Source: JAGNRR01 sp964409905 (GTDB lineage Bacteria; Bacteroidota; Bacteroidia; Chitinophagales; Chitinophagaceae). From it: 22,683 bases of DNA. The notes beneath the pieces are model-generated. The model worked only from the letters and a program-made list of their open reading frames with translations. It made no database searches and was not told where the DNA came from. Positions within the stretch are counted from its first letter, which is position 1. The number at the start of each line of letters is the position of its first letter. The position numbers and the translations under genes were made by a program. Where the stretch lies: positions 1-22,683 of the forward strand of contig CAYPET010000027.1 in NCBI GenBank assembly GCA_964409905.1. The letters are read 5' to 3'. Positions 8,325-16,068 of this stretch are shown piece by piece.

Positions 8325-8847
8325 TTAATAAAACAACTTCATCTTTTTTGTCCAATGATTTCCAGTATACTTTCACCTTTTGCGAGTGCATACTATCAAT
8401 AGTTTTGCCTACATAATCAGGTTGTATAGGCAGTTGACGGCTAAATCTTCTATTTATCAAGGTAAGTAATTCCACTTTTGCAGGTCGGCCAAAATCAAGC
8501 AGGGCATCCAAGGCGGCACGAATAGTGCGACCGGTAAACAAAACATCATCCACGAGAATCACATTTTTGTCTGTCAAACTAAATGGCAAGACTGTCTTTT
8601 CGGGAGTATGAAAATCATTACTCGACTTAAAATCATCACGATAAAACGTTATATCGAGTTTACCATATTCCACTTTTACATTCCTGATTTTTTCAATATA
8701 CTCAACAATCATATCGCTGAGGTATATACCACGTGGTTGAATACCAATAATGCAGGTGTTTTCGAATGATAGATGATTTTCGATAAGCTGATGTGCCAGT
8801 CGTTCTATAACAACTTGAAATTGTTTACTATCGAGTAGGATTTTCAA
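8317..8847 (-). CDS. pyrR: PyrR uracil phosphoribosyltransferase / pyrimidine regulator, TTG start
   Basis: 176 aa from TTG at 8847. PRPP-binding motif VILVDDVLFTGRT (97-108), IGIQPRG (34-40), and INRRFSRQLPIQPDYVGK typical of PyrR. Known PyrR proteins have uracil phosphoribosyltransferase activity and, in Bacillus, bind pyr mRNA attenuators; no attenuator was recognised here. A longer frame back to 8895 would add residues ending RTSV with no family similarity and would run upstream of the promoter box at 8866-8873. TTG 8847 gives MKILLDSKQF, matching the LLDxxxF start of relatives. The pair pyrR-pyrB forms a short operon. Confidence 0.93.
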   Translation of the reverse strand: MKILLDSKQFQVVIERLAHQLIENHLSFENTCIIGIQPRGIYLSDMIVEYIEKIRNVKVEYGKLDITFYRDDFKSSNDFHTPEKTVLPFSLTDKNVILVDDVLFTGRTIRAALDALLDFGRPAKVELLTLINRRFSRQLPIQPDYVGKTIDSMHSQKVKVYWKSLDKKDEVVLLNE

Positions 8848-8865
8848 AACGCTTGTTCTGAGAGG

Positions 8866-8873
8866 CAAAAGTA
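8866..8873 (-). promoter_or_regulatory. -7 box TACTTTTG upstream of pyrR
   Basis: Exact TAnnTTTG on the minus strand. With G8866 as -7 the start point is near 8859, giving about a 12-nt leader before the TTG at 8847. This box is the main reason to reject the longer upstream reading frame. Confidence 0.6.
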
Positions 8874-8907
8874 AATGAAAAGTATGAATGTACAAGTGAA
8901 AAGCACA

Positions 8908-9453
8908 CTAGCTTTTGCCTGAGCTTCCCTTAAATTGATCATATGTATTTTTGAACAGCACATTAAAAGTCGTCAAAGAGCCATAGGCGCGAGTGATGTA
9001 TTGTTGCAGATTTACTTTTTCTTCGTCTGTCAAAACCTTGTGTGCATTGATATTTTGTTCCAGCACTCTTAATCGGTCTCGCACCATAACAATTTTGTGA
9101 AAAAATGTTTCTATCGGTATTTCTTTAGATTGCAAATCGTCACTACCCGGTTTGAGTATCAAGATACCGTCCTCCCATTTGCCTCCTAACTCTACCCGTT
9201 CTGAGATATCAGTTCGTTGATCAAGAATATTATTTAGCACCAATTCCAGATCAGCTACTGAAATCATTTCACCACTGCCACTCGCCTCAATGCCAGACAG
9301 TACTTTTAACTCAAACGTTTTAGCAATATTTTTTGTCGTATTGGAAGATTTAAACCAAATATTGTAATGTTCACTGCCAGCTTCTACGATTACTCCCTTA
9401 CCCAGTGTTGGATGCTCAATACGCGAACCAGCTGCTAAATGTTGTGTATCCAT
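8908..9453 (-). CDS. Conserved unknown protein with N-terminal small beta domain
   Basis: 181 aa, soluble, no signal peptide. The first ~55 residues (GSRIEHPTLGKGVIVEAGSEHYNIWF) resemble the small SH3/Tudor-like beta barrels seen in CarD-like and helicase-tail domains, where an H-P-x-x-G-x-G pattern is common; this is a resemblance only. The remainder is helical with a Glu/Lys-rich stretch and a C-terminus rich in Tyr/Phe (YITRAYGSLTTFNVLFKNTYDQF). ATG at 9453 is chosen over a TTG two codons upstream. It lies just upstream of pyrR but pyrR has its own promoter. Divergent from the gene at 9549. Function unknown. Confidence 0.75.
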   Translation of the reverse strand: MDTQHLAAGSRIEHPTLGKGVIVEAGSEHYNIWFKSSNTTKNIAKTFELKVLSGIEASGSGEMISVADLELVLNNILDQRTDISERVELGGKWEDGILILKPGSDDLQSKEIPIETFFHKIVMVRDRLRVLEQNINAHKVLTDEEKVNLQQYITRAYGSLTTFNVLFKNTYDQFKGSSGKS

Positions 9454-9523
9454 TATCAAAAAAAAATTAGAGGTCTAAAGTACGTTGTGAACTAATTACT
9501 CTTGCAATACTGACAAATAATTT

Positions 9524-9531
9524 TTATTTTG
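9524..9531 (+). promoter_or_regulatory. Near-consensus -7 box TTATTTTG
   Basis: One mismatch to TAnnTTTG, with TTG at 9502-9504 near the -33 position. The start point would be about 9538, giving an 11-nt leader to the ATG at 9549. Confidence 0.4.
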
Positions 9532-9548
9532 TGGAGAAATCCCTACAT

Positions 9549-10016
9549 ATGATATTCAGAACGAGCAGTAGCATTAAATCTTCCCTACCCAAGAAAGATT
9601 TATACATCAAATTAAAAGGGCAGCACTTTAAAGTGCATCAGCTAGATTTTGAAGTTATGGAACGATACGGGATGCTCAAAATTATTCCACATACTGAGTA
9701 TAATGATGAGCGCATTTATACCCTTCCCATTACACATTTGCACCTGCAAGATGATGTAGGTGGAACTACCATTAAAATAAAAAGCAAACCCCGGCGTATA
9801 GATATCGGAGGACCGAAGATTGCCTTAATCTTTATTTTGTTTATCACCATGACGGGTGTCATCGTTTATTTATCCGAAATGGCCCAGTATTACACCGCTG
9901 CCTATATCCTTATGGCGCTCGGAGTTGTCTTTCTTTTTATTTTCTTTTACCGAATGAATATTGGATATTACGATTACATAAGAAAAATAAAGGCATGGGT
10001 AAAAAGCCAAGCTTAG
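9549..10016 (+). CDS. Small two-helix membrane protein, unknown function
   Basis: 155 aa. About 90 mostly polar residues (KKDLYIKLKGQHFKVHQLDFEVMERYGM) precede two hydrophobic helices: IALIFILFITMTGVIVYL and an ILMALGVVFLFIFF segment, then a short basic tail (YIRKIKAWVKSQA). No catalytic motif and no signal peptide, so the N-terminal domain probably faces the cytoplasm. ATG at 9549 is chosen over GTG at 9531, which lies inside the promoter box. Its last 4 bases overlap the convergent gene's stop codon. Confidence 0.7.
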   Translation: MIFRTSSSIKSSLPKKDLYIKLKGQHFKVHQLDFEVMERYGMLKIIPHTEYNDERIYTLPITHLHLQDDVGGTTIKIKSKPRRIDIGGPKIALIFILFITMTGVIVYLSEMAQYYTAAYILMALGVVFLFIFFYRMNIGYYDYIRKIKAWVKSQA

Positions 10017-11563
10017 TGGGGTTGTAAACTGTACAGCGTTGCACCTGCACTAGTGTCATAATATACTTTATTAAAGTGTTGTTGAAATTGGTCTTCACTT
10101 TCGTGATAATCACCTCCTTGTTCAGGATAATGAAGATAGTATTTAACGCCATAACGATCCATTTCACCAATGAGTTTGGCTAACGAATAATGTTCTTGTT
10201 CAATAGTATAATTATTTAAACTTGCAAGGTAGGCAACTACCCAAAGATTGCCTTCATCATTAATATTGGAAACAATTTTTCCGCTCACGCCCTCCTGTTT
10301 AAAATGTTCAGCAGTCTGAAACAACTCTTTGTTCTTATCCTTTAAGTTTACTAATTTGATGCTTATAAATGGCAAAAACGATATTGCCAATAATACGGTC
10401 ATGTGCGTGTATTTTATTACCCATTTTTTTTCCTTGATTAGATAAACACCCAATACCATAATTAAAAAAGTATTGAGCCATATATACCTTGTTTCGATAT
10501 GCATAGCTAAGTAGCCCAATGGCAAAATGAGGACAGCCAGAAAAATATCATCAAAGGGTTTTGGGGGCATGCTCTTTTTCCTGATGAGGCCGTAAAGCAA
10601 ATAAAAAACGATGAATAAATAAAACAAGGATATTTCAAATGTACAAGCCAGGGCTACCAAGCAAGTATGCCCTACCCGCAGCACCCAACGGGTAAAATGA
10701 TGCATCGAAGTCCATGGTTTAGACAACTCACCTTGACTCAGATACGGGTCTTCCCAAAAGCTTGGAGAATCATCATAGGCCGGCGGAATAAGCAATTGAA
10801 TACTATCATTAAAAGTTTTATCACTATTGATGTACCAGCTCATATTCAACTTGCCGGCTAAACCCGTTATGGCATGAAAGCCATATTTTTCTTTCATCTG
10901 AAACGACCAGGGCAACGCTATCATTATAATTGTGATTAGCCCGATTAACCAATTCAGCAGCACCGATTGAAGCAATGATCTATTTTTTATTACCACCCAT
11001 ACACCCATTGCCGAAAAATGCAGTACATAAAAAATGAGCGAATACGATTTTGCATAAAACCCTACCCCCATACAAATTGCCGAAAGCAGTATAAGACCTT
11101 TTCTTTGATAAAACCTAGGGATTATGAATAAATGAACATAAGCCAAAGCAAAAATCAATTGTAGCACATCACCAAATATTTGGAAGTAGCTAAAAAATAC
11201 AAGCACCACAACCAATACAGCTAAAAGTAGATTGCGCGTCCACTCATTAAAACGTAGTCGATAAAACAAAATATATACAAGCAGCAAAACTAGCCCACCA
11301 AAAAACGCATTAAGTATTTTAGCTACCCACCAGGCATCCACACCCATTTTTATAAATGGTACGAGCAACCACGCATTTAGCGGACTCCATAAGCCATTGA
11401 TACTTTTTAGCCAGTCGCCATTGGCCACACGATCCGCAATGGTTAAGTAAGCTACGGCATCGCTATCTAATAAATAACCTAAATAAGGGTGCAACCCATA
11501 CCAAAATGTAAAATAAACGATTAAGGCAAAAAAGATTGATTTATGTTGATGCCAGAGAGTCAT
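10013..11563 (-). CDS. Polytopic GT-C-type glycosyltransferase-like membrane protein
   Basis: 516 aa with roughly ten hydrophobic segments over the first ~400 residues and a ~110-residue soluble C-terminal part. The first extracytoplasmic loop contains LLDSDAVAYLTIADRVANGDW with Asp33 and Asp35; an acidic D-x-D or D/E loop after the first helix is typical of GT-C enzymes (PMT/ArnT-like) that use lipid-linked sugars. This supports transfer of a sugar to lipid, protein or glycan at the membrane, but the substrate is unknown and a flippase-like role cannot be excluded. The ATG at 11563 lies inside the preceding gene (23-nt overlap), so it is the coupled last gene of the tamL-side run. Confidence 0.75.
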   Translation of the reverse strand: MTLWHQHKSIFFALIVYFTFWYGLHPYLGYLLDSDAVAYLTIADRVANGDWLKSINGLWSPLNAWLLVPFIKMGVDAWWVAKILNAFFGGLVLLLVYILFYRLRFNEWTRNLLLAVLVVVLVFFSYFQIFGDVLQLIFALAYVHLFIIPRFYQRKGLILLSAICMGVGFYAKSYSLIFYVLHFSAMGVWVVIKNRSLLQSVLLNWLIGLITIIMIALPWSFQMKEKYGFHAITGLAGKLNMSWYINSDKTFNDSIQLLIPPAYDDSPSFWEDPYLSQGELSKPWTSMHHFTRWVLRVGHTCLVALACTFEISLFYLFIVFYLLYGLIRKKSMPPKPFDDIFLAVLILPLGYLAMHIETRYIWLNTFLIMVLGVYLIKEKKWVIKYTHMTVLLAISFLPFISIKLVNLKDKNKELFQTAEHFKQEGVSGKIVSNINDEGNLWVVAYLASLNNYTIEQEHYSLAKLIGEMDRYGVKYYLHYPEQGGDYHESEDQFQQHFNKVYYDTSAGATLYSLQPH

Positions 11564-12323
11564 TCAGCTCTCGAAAATAATCAAAGCTCTTGAGTAATCG
11601 GCTACCATACCAGCTAAATAACTCTCCGTCAACCAGTAAAATTTTACTTTTCGGAAAACGCATTTGCATAGTCTCCACATGTTTTTCGGAAAATGGAAAA
11701 GGCTCAGAAGATAAGAATATAACATCCGGCTGTACAGCATGCACATCGCTATCAGTGAGCTCAGGATATCGTTGTGCTGTCAGCGCGTTCTGAAAACCCG
11801 CACTGCTCAACATAGCATCAATAAACGTATCCTTTCCTACTGCCATAAGTGGTTCATTCCAGATCAGATAAAGCACTGATTTACCTATAACCGGTAAGGA
11901 TTCGGCAGCTAGTAAAATGGCATGAATAAGTTGCTGGGCCTGGCTAATCTTATTTGTCATGATGCCCACTTGGTCAATCATGTCCAAGGCATAATCCAAT
12001 GTGCGAATATCACTAAGCCACACGGGCGCATGCTGGCGCAGCCTTTCAATATCTTCTTTTGTATTTTCCTCTTTGTTGCCCAATATCAAGTCTGGTTGCA
12101 GGGCGATGATTTTTTCGATGGAAAGTTTTTTTGTCCCTCCAATGCGCACCTTGCTTTTGAACCAATGCATTGGGTGAATACAAAATTTTGTAATGCCTAC
12201 TACCTCATCCTCCAGACCAAGATAATGAAGCAGTTCGGTCTGGGATGGCACCAAGGATACAATTCGCTTAGGCGTTGTCTCCAGTCGAATCGGATATTGC
12301 GTCTGGTCTTTTAAGTATGCCAA
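11541..12323 (-). CDS. TroA/BtuF-like helical-backbone metal receptor without signal peptide
   Basis: 260 aa. PKRIVSLVPSQTELLHYLGL, VVGITKFCIHP, VRIGGTKKLSIEKIIALQPDLILGNKEEN and QPDVIFLSSEPFPF match the periplasmic-binding-protein family for cobalamin, iron chelates and similar ligands. There is no export signal: the protein begins MAYLKDQTQYPIRL, so it is predicted cytosolic, unlike BtuF. Start is TTG at 12323; no ATG lies before the conserved core. The start overlaps the upstream gene by 56 nt and the end overlaps the downstream gene by 23 nt. No BtuC/D genes are adjacent. Ligand unknown; Cys48 with His50 and His53 (FCIHPMH) are possible ligand residues. Confidence 0.82.
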   Translation of the reverse strand: MAYLKDQTQYPIRLETTPKRIVSLVPSQTELLHYLGLEDEVVGITKFCIHPMHWFKSKVRIGGTKKLSIEKIIALQPDLILGNKEENTKEDIERLRQHAPVWLSDIRTLDYALDMIDQVGIMTNKISQAQQLIHAILLAAESLPVIGKSVLYLIWNEPLMAVGKDTFIDAMLSSAGFQNALTAQRYPELTDSDVHAVQPDVIFLSSEPFPFSEKHVETMQMRFPKSKILLVDGELFSWYGSRLLKSFDYFRELNDSLAST

Positions 12324-12654
12324 AATGCGTTTTAAATAATATTAATAATACAGCAACAAAAATAAGATCAACAGGAAAAAGGGCTTCACCAATCACCGAA
12401 GCCCATTCGTTTTGTTTGAATGCTGCTTTTATGAGAAAAGCTATCATTACCAGGCCAATGTAAGCAAACCCAAACCAGTAGTTTTTAAAACAGATTCCCG
12501 CCCAAACTATTGTATAAAGCAGCACCACCAAAGGCTGCCAATGATAAACCGTCCAACCATCATATTCGTTAAACATGCTGTAGAATGCATACAAACACCA
12601 AAGTATATGGAACGTGAGAATACTAAAGAAAACAATATTGGTGGTGGCACGCAT
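12268..12654 (-). CDS. Small four-helix membrane protein, unknown function
   Basis: 128 aa with about four hydrophobic helices: IVFFSILTFHILWCLYAF, LVVLLYTIVWAGICF, YIGLVMIAFLIKAAF and VDLIFVAVLLILF, ending in a short polar tail (KRPDAISDSTGDNA). No recognised domain. ATG at 12654, 9 bp after the PLP enzyme gene; the 3' end overlaps the metal receptor gene by 56 nt, so it appears to be in the same transcription unit. Confidence 0.72.
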   Translation of the reverse strand: MRATTNIVFFSILTFHILWCLYAFYSMFNEYDGWTVYHWQPLVVLLYTIVWAGICFKNYWFGFAYIGLVMIAFLIKAAFKQNEWASVIGEALFPVDLIFVAVLLILFKTHFGILKRPDAISDSTGDNA

Positions 12655-12663
12655 AATGAACTA

Positions 12664-13641
12664 TTAAAGGAATCCTTTTTCTTTCATCCAGGCATCGTTG
12701 TACATTTTGCCTACATACCGACTACCATGATCGTGCAATACCACCACCACAAAATCATCAGGTGTCAACTGATCTTTAATCTTCAACGCCCCCATCATGG
12801 CACAACCACTGCTAGACCCGCAAAACAAGCCTTCTTTACGAGCCAATTCACGACCGCAATTGAGTGCTTCTTTATCATTAACCTCAACAAACTGATCAAT
12901 CAATTGCGCATCGTAGTTGGCCGGTATAAAATCTTCACCGGCACCTTCCACCATATATACTTCAGCCCGCGATTCATCAATTTCGCCTGTCTCATGCCAA
13001 TGCTTCAAAATGCTTCCCTTCGGATCAGCGGCTATAGCTTTAATATTGGGATTTTTTTCTTTTAGATATTGGCTTGCACCAACGAGGGTCCCCCCTGTGC
13101 CGGTAGCGACTACGTAATGCGTAATACGGCCATCTGTTTGCTCCCAGATTTCAGGGCCAGTGCTAAGGTAATGCGCCTCACGATTCGCCAAATTGTTATA
13201 TTGATCCGGTAACCAACCACCGCGCTCCTCGGCAATGCGTGCTGCTACTTTATAATATGAACGCGGATCATCGGCCGGAACATCTGTGGGGCATACATGC
13301 ACTTCTGCTCCCATAGCTCGCAGGATGTCAACTTTTTCCTGACTCATTTTGCTGGCCATAGTGAACACACACTTATATCCCATCTGGCTGGCGGCCAAGG
13401 CCAAGCCCATGCCTGTATTGCCACTGGTACATTCCACTATCGTACCGCCGGGTTTTAGCAATCCCTTTTCCTCTGCATCTTTTATCAGGTGCACGGCAAG
13501 TCTGTCCTTAATACTATTGCCCGGGTTGAAATATTCCACTTTGGCATAGACAGGACATGGCAGGTCTTTTGCGACGTGATTGATGCGTATTAAGGGCGTA
13601 TTGCCAATTGTGCTCAGTATATTTTCGTGTACGTTTTTCAT
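12664..13641 (-). CDS. Cystathionine beta-synthase / cysteine synthase-family PLP enzyme
   Basis: 325 aa fold-type II PLP enzyme. PLP lysine in NPGNSIKDR (Lys45), substrate loop TSGNTG (72-77), phosphate loop GTGGT (181-185), CGSSSG (274-279). SKMSQEKVDILRAMGAEV, VEGAGEDFIP and the C-terminal MYNDAWMKEKGF resemble the catalytic core of cystathionine beta-synthase rather than plain CysK/CysM. The heme N-terminus and CBS-domain tail of eukaryotic enzymes are absent. It may make cystathionine or cysteine; an O-phosphoserine- or sulfite-using variant is also possible in this family. ATG at 13641 is preferred over an upstream start inside tamL because MKNVHENILSTIGNTPL is the normal N-terminus and a promoter box precedes it. 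Confidence 0.9.
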   Translation of the reverse strand: MKNVHENILSTIGNTPLIRINHVAKDLPCPVYAKVEYFNPGNSIKDRLAVHLIKDAEEKGLLKPGGTIVECTSGNTGMGLALAASQMGYKCVFTMASKMSQEKVDILRAMGAEVHVCPTDVPADDPRSYYKVAARIAEERGGWLPDQYNNLANREAHYLSTGPEIWEQTDGRITHYVVATGTGGTLVGASQYLKEKNPNIKAIAADPKGSILKHWHETGEIDESRAEVYMVEGAGEDFIPANYDAQLIDQFVEVNDKEALNCGRELARKEGLFCGSSSGCAMMGALKIKDQLTPDDFVVVVLHDHGSRYVGKMYNDAWMKEKGFL

Positions 13642-13652
13642 GATTCTGATTG

Positions 13653-13660
13653 CAAATGTA
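13653..13660 (-). promoter_or_regulatory. -7 box TACATTTG upstream of the PLP enzyme gene
   Basis: Exact TAnnTTTG on the minus strand, with a TTGG about 20 bp upstream (near 13680-13683) as a -33 element. The start point would be near 13646, a 5-nt leader. The upstream element lies inside the last codons of tamL, so the gene can be transcribed apart from tamL. Confidence 0.6.
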
Positions 13661-13666
13661 TTTTTT

Positions 13667-16063
13667 TTAGAAAGGATAACCAATTGCCACGTTCCATTGA
13701 CCGTCATTTAACCGCAAACCGCGCAAATCCCAACCGGCATTTTCGGGTTTGTATGGATATTTTAAACGCCAGGCGTGGTCTATACGAAAAATAAAAAAGG
13801 AGAAATCAAACCGAATCCCAAAGCCACTGCTGACAGCGATATCCGGCCAAAATTTATCTAAACGGAACTCGCCACCCACATTGGTAGAATCTGTGTTAAC
13901 AAGCCAAATATTCCCTGCATCAACAAAATAAGCCCCTTCTAGTGTAAAAGGGCCAAACTCTGTCAGCGGAAAACGCAGTTCGGTATTTAACTCTAGCTTT
14001 AAATCACCTGTACGGTCTAATAGCTGCAAGCCTATCAGCGTATCAGGTAATGTGCGCCCGGGACCCAGGTTGCGCAATTGCCACCCTCGATTGCTAAAAG
14101 CACCACCTTGTGAATACTGCTTGATATAAGGCAGCGAAATATCACCGAAAGTAGGCATGCCAATTCCGACCATGGCTCGTGACGCCCATTGGTACTTTCG
14201 TTTTTTGTAGTAATAACGATAATCGGCTTCAGCCCGAACATAGTGCGCCACAGGCGTAATTTCATTATTTGATAAGGCCCGCAAGCCAGCATTTAGCCCC
14301 TGCATTAACAAGCCGGCCTCTTCCAAACCAAAATTAAACACGTGCGAACTGGGCGCGGTGCCACTTAAGTCACTGCGATAGCCAAAATTGACACTTTCCC
14401 CTTCTATCAAATTGTTGGAGTAGGTATTGCGCAAATAGGCCGAATTCTCAATAAGGTTTCTAAAGTCGACGCTAAGTTTATCCTGTGGCACTTGTGTAAA
14501 GGATAGAAAGGCCGGAGACAACAACCAATTTTTTTTCGAAGATTCTTTCCAGCTGTAGCTGAATTTTGCCGTGGTATTGGCAAGTTTAAACGACCCAATT
14601 CGATTGACTCTGCTGTGCGCAATACTTAATACTGTAAAGGGTGTATTGTTTCTTGAAAATTCATACCGAAATGGCACCAGAAAGCGTGGCAAGGTAAGAT
14701 TAGCCGAAGCGCTAAAATTGTTAGCCGACAACTGCACCCCTTTGCTTAAATCCTCACGGTCCAGCGGACGTGTTTCCAGCGTGTACTGCGTGCTGAGATT
14801 TAGTTTATTAGCACCATGCAATAAGTTTTTAGTACTAAAATTTAATCCTCCGCCAAAACCTGCAAGATAATCCTCACCTGTACTCAAATCTACATTGGCC
14901 TTAATGTCACGCTTCATGGCCAGGGTGAGTTCAATATAACAATCTACATATTTTTCCTTTTTGCTTTTGGCAAATTGGATATCTACAAACTGAAATGTAC
15001 TCAGTTGATTCAGTCGGTTGTATGTTTTTTCGATATTGGAGGTAGAGAACAATTCATCATGATTGATAAAAATATTCTTATGAATAATGTTCATATGCAC
15101 CGGTGCTACATCATAGTATTGAAAGAGCACATCTTTGTACATCACCTCGCGAAGTTGCTCAGTTTTTGGTTTGTGAAAGGGATCGGTAAATTTTACATAC
15201 ACCCTGTCAATCTTAAACTGCTGATTGATGCTGCTATCACGCGTTGGCGTAATATTAATATCTACTATAATTGAGTCATAAGCCGATACTGTTTTGGGCA
15301 ATTCGGTGGTGATGCCGAATGGATTATCAAATACATTTCTGAGTGCATCGCGATTTATCGTATCAACCCAAGGCCAAATATTTTCAATTTTTAAGCTATA
15401 GTAGCCATTCTCTCGCAGCACCTTATAAATTCGTTCGCGCTCCAGCCCAAAATCCACATTTCGGAATGGCTGACCTTTTTTCAAAAAACTATTCTCTTTG
15501 TATTTGTTCATATAAAAAAGCATGCCCGTTTCGGGTGGAATGTTATATCGAACATCTTTTATATAATATTTCTTTCCGGGTAATACGGTATACAACACCT
15601 GTGCTTCTTGATTTTTGAGGGGTATGATAGAATCACTAACCTCTGAATAGTAGTAGCCATAATTCACCATGTACTGCTTTAGGGTAGAATCAGTAAAGCG
15701 TAAGCTGGCTTTGTTAATCAACACAGGGGCCTCAACTTTTCGTTCTCGAATACTTTCATGTTCAGGATTGGCGGCATAAAATTTATGCCGCGAGTTATAC
15801 TTCCACAGTTTTAGCCGGGGTAAAAATTGTAAGCCTATTAAATGCGTATTGGGTTTCAAGCGCATTAGCGAGTGCATGCCCTCTGTCAAATCGGCCTTAT
15901 TATCCACGGTGCGCAAGCTATCAATTATCATTACCTGATTTTTGCTGAGGAGCAAGTCTTCTTTTTGCAGGTGCTGGTTGTACCGACAAGAAGTAAAGAA
16001 AAAGGCCAAAAATATTAAAGCCAGTTTTACAGATGATAATATGGTTCTCTGTGTATTTTGCAA
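13667..16063 (-). CDS. tamL: TamL: lipoprotein Omp85/TamA-type outer-membrane assembly factor, TTG start
   Basis: 798 aa. Basic N-terminus, hydrophobic stretch and lipobox FTSC with Cys26: a TamA homologue carrying a lipid anchor, as described for TamL of Bacteroidota. POTRA-like repeats follow (LLPGKKYYIKDVRYNIP, FRNVDFGLERERIYKVLRENGYY, YNRLNQLSTFQFVDIQF). The C-terminal ~400 residues are a 16-strand Omp85 barrel with LSTGEDYLAGFGGGLNFS, the lid-loop region GGAFSNRGWQLRNLGPG, and FGIRFDFSFFIFRIDHAW near the end. It inserts or assembles outer-membrane proteins, usually with TamB, which is not in the window. The first possible start with a complete signal peptide is TTG at 16063. It is head-to-head with the RNA methyltransferase gene, only 5 bp between start codons. 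Confidence 0.93.
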   Translation of the reverse strand: MQNTQRTILSSVKLALIFLAFFFTSCRYNQHLQKEDLLLSKNQVMIIDSLRTVDNKADLTEGMHSLMRLKPNTHLIGLQFLPRLKLWKYNSRHKFYAANPEHESIRERKVEAPVLINKASLRFTDSTLKQYMVNYGYYYSEVSDSIIPLKNQEAQVLYTVLPGKKYYIKDVRYNIPPETGMLFYMNKYKENSFLKKGQPFRNVDFGLERERIYKVLRENGYYSLKIENIWPWVDTINRDALRNVFDNPFGITTELPKTVSAYDSIIVDINITPTRDSSINQQFKIDRVYVKFTDPFHKPKTEQLREVMYKDVLFQYYDVAPVHMNIIHKNIFINHDELFSTSNIEKTYNRLNQLSTFQFVDIQFAKSKKEKYVDCYIELTLAMKRDIKANVDLSTGEDYLAGFGGGLNFSTKNLLHGANKLNLSTQYTLETRPLDREDLSKGVQLSANNFSASANLTLPRFLVPFRYEFSRNNTPFTVLSIAHSRVNRIGSFKLANTTAKFSYSWKESSKKNWLLSPAFLSFTQVPQDKLSVDFRNLIENSAYLRNTYSNNLIEGESVNFGYRSDLSGTAPSSHVFNFGLEEAGLLMQGLNAGLRALSNNEITPVAHYVRAEADYRYYYKKRKYQWASRAMVGIGMPTFGDISLPYIKQYSQGGAFSNRGWQLRNLGPGRTLPDTLIGLQLLDRTGDLKLELNTELRFPLTEFGPFTLEGAYFVDAGNIWLVNTDSTNVGGEFRLDKFWPDIAVSSGFGIRFDFSFFIFRIDHAWRLKYPYKPENAGWDLRGLRLNDGQWNVAIGYPF
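16053..16060 (+). promoter_or_regulatory. Near-consensus -7 box GTATTTTG for the methyltransferase gene
   Basis: TATTTTG with the terminal TTTG conserved and the TA one base closer than in TAnnTTTG. The start point near 16067 would give a 2-nt leader to the ATG at 16069. The box lies within the first codons of tamL on the other strand. Confidence 0.35.
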
Positions 16064-16068
16064 TGCGA

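Noticed and set aside
12412..13065. 217-codon open frame on the plus strand
   Set aside because: Lies opposite the PLP enzyme and small membrane protein genes; composition is atypical and no motif is seen. A shadow frame.
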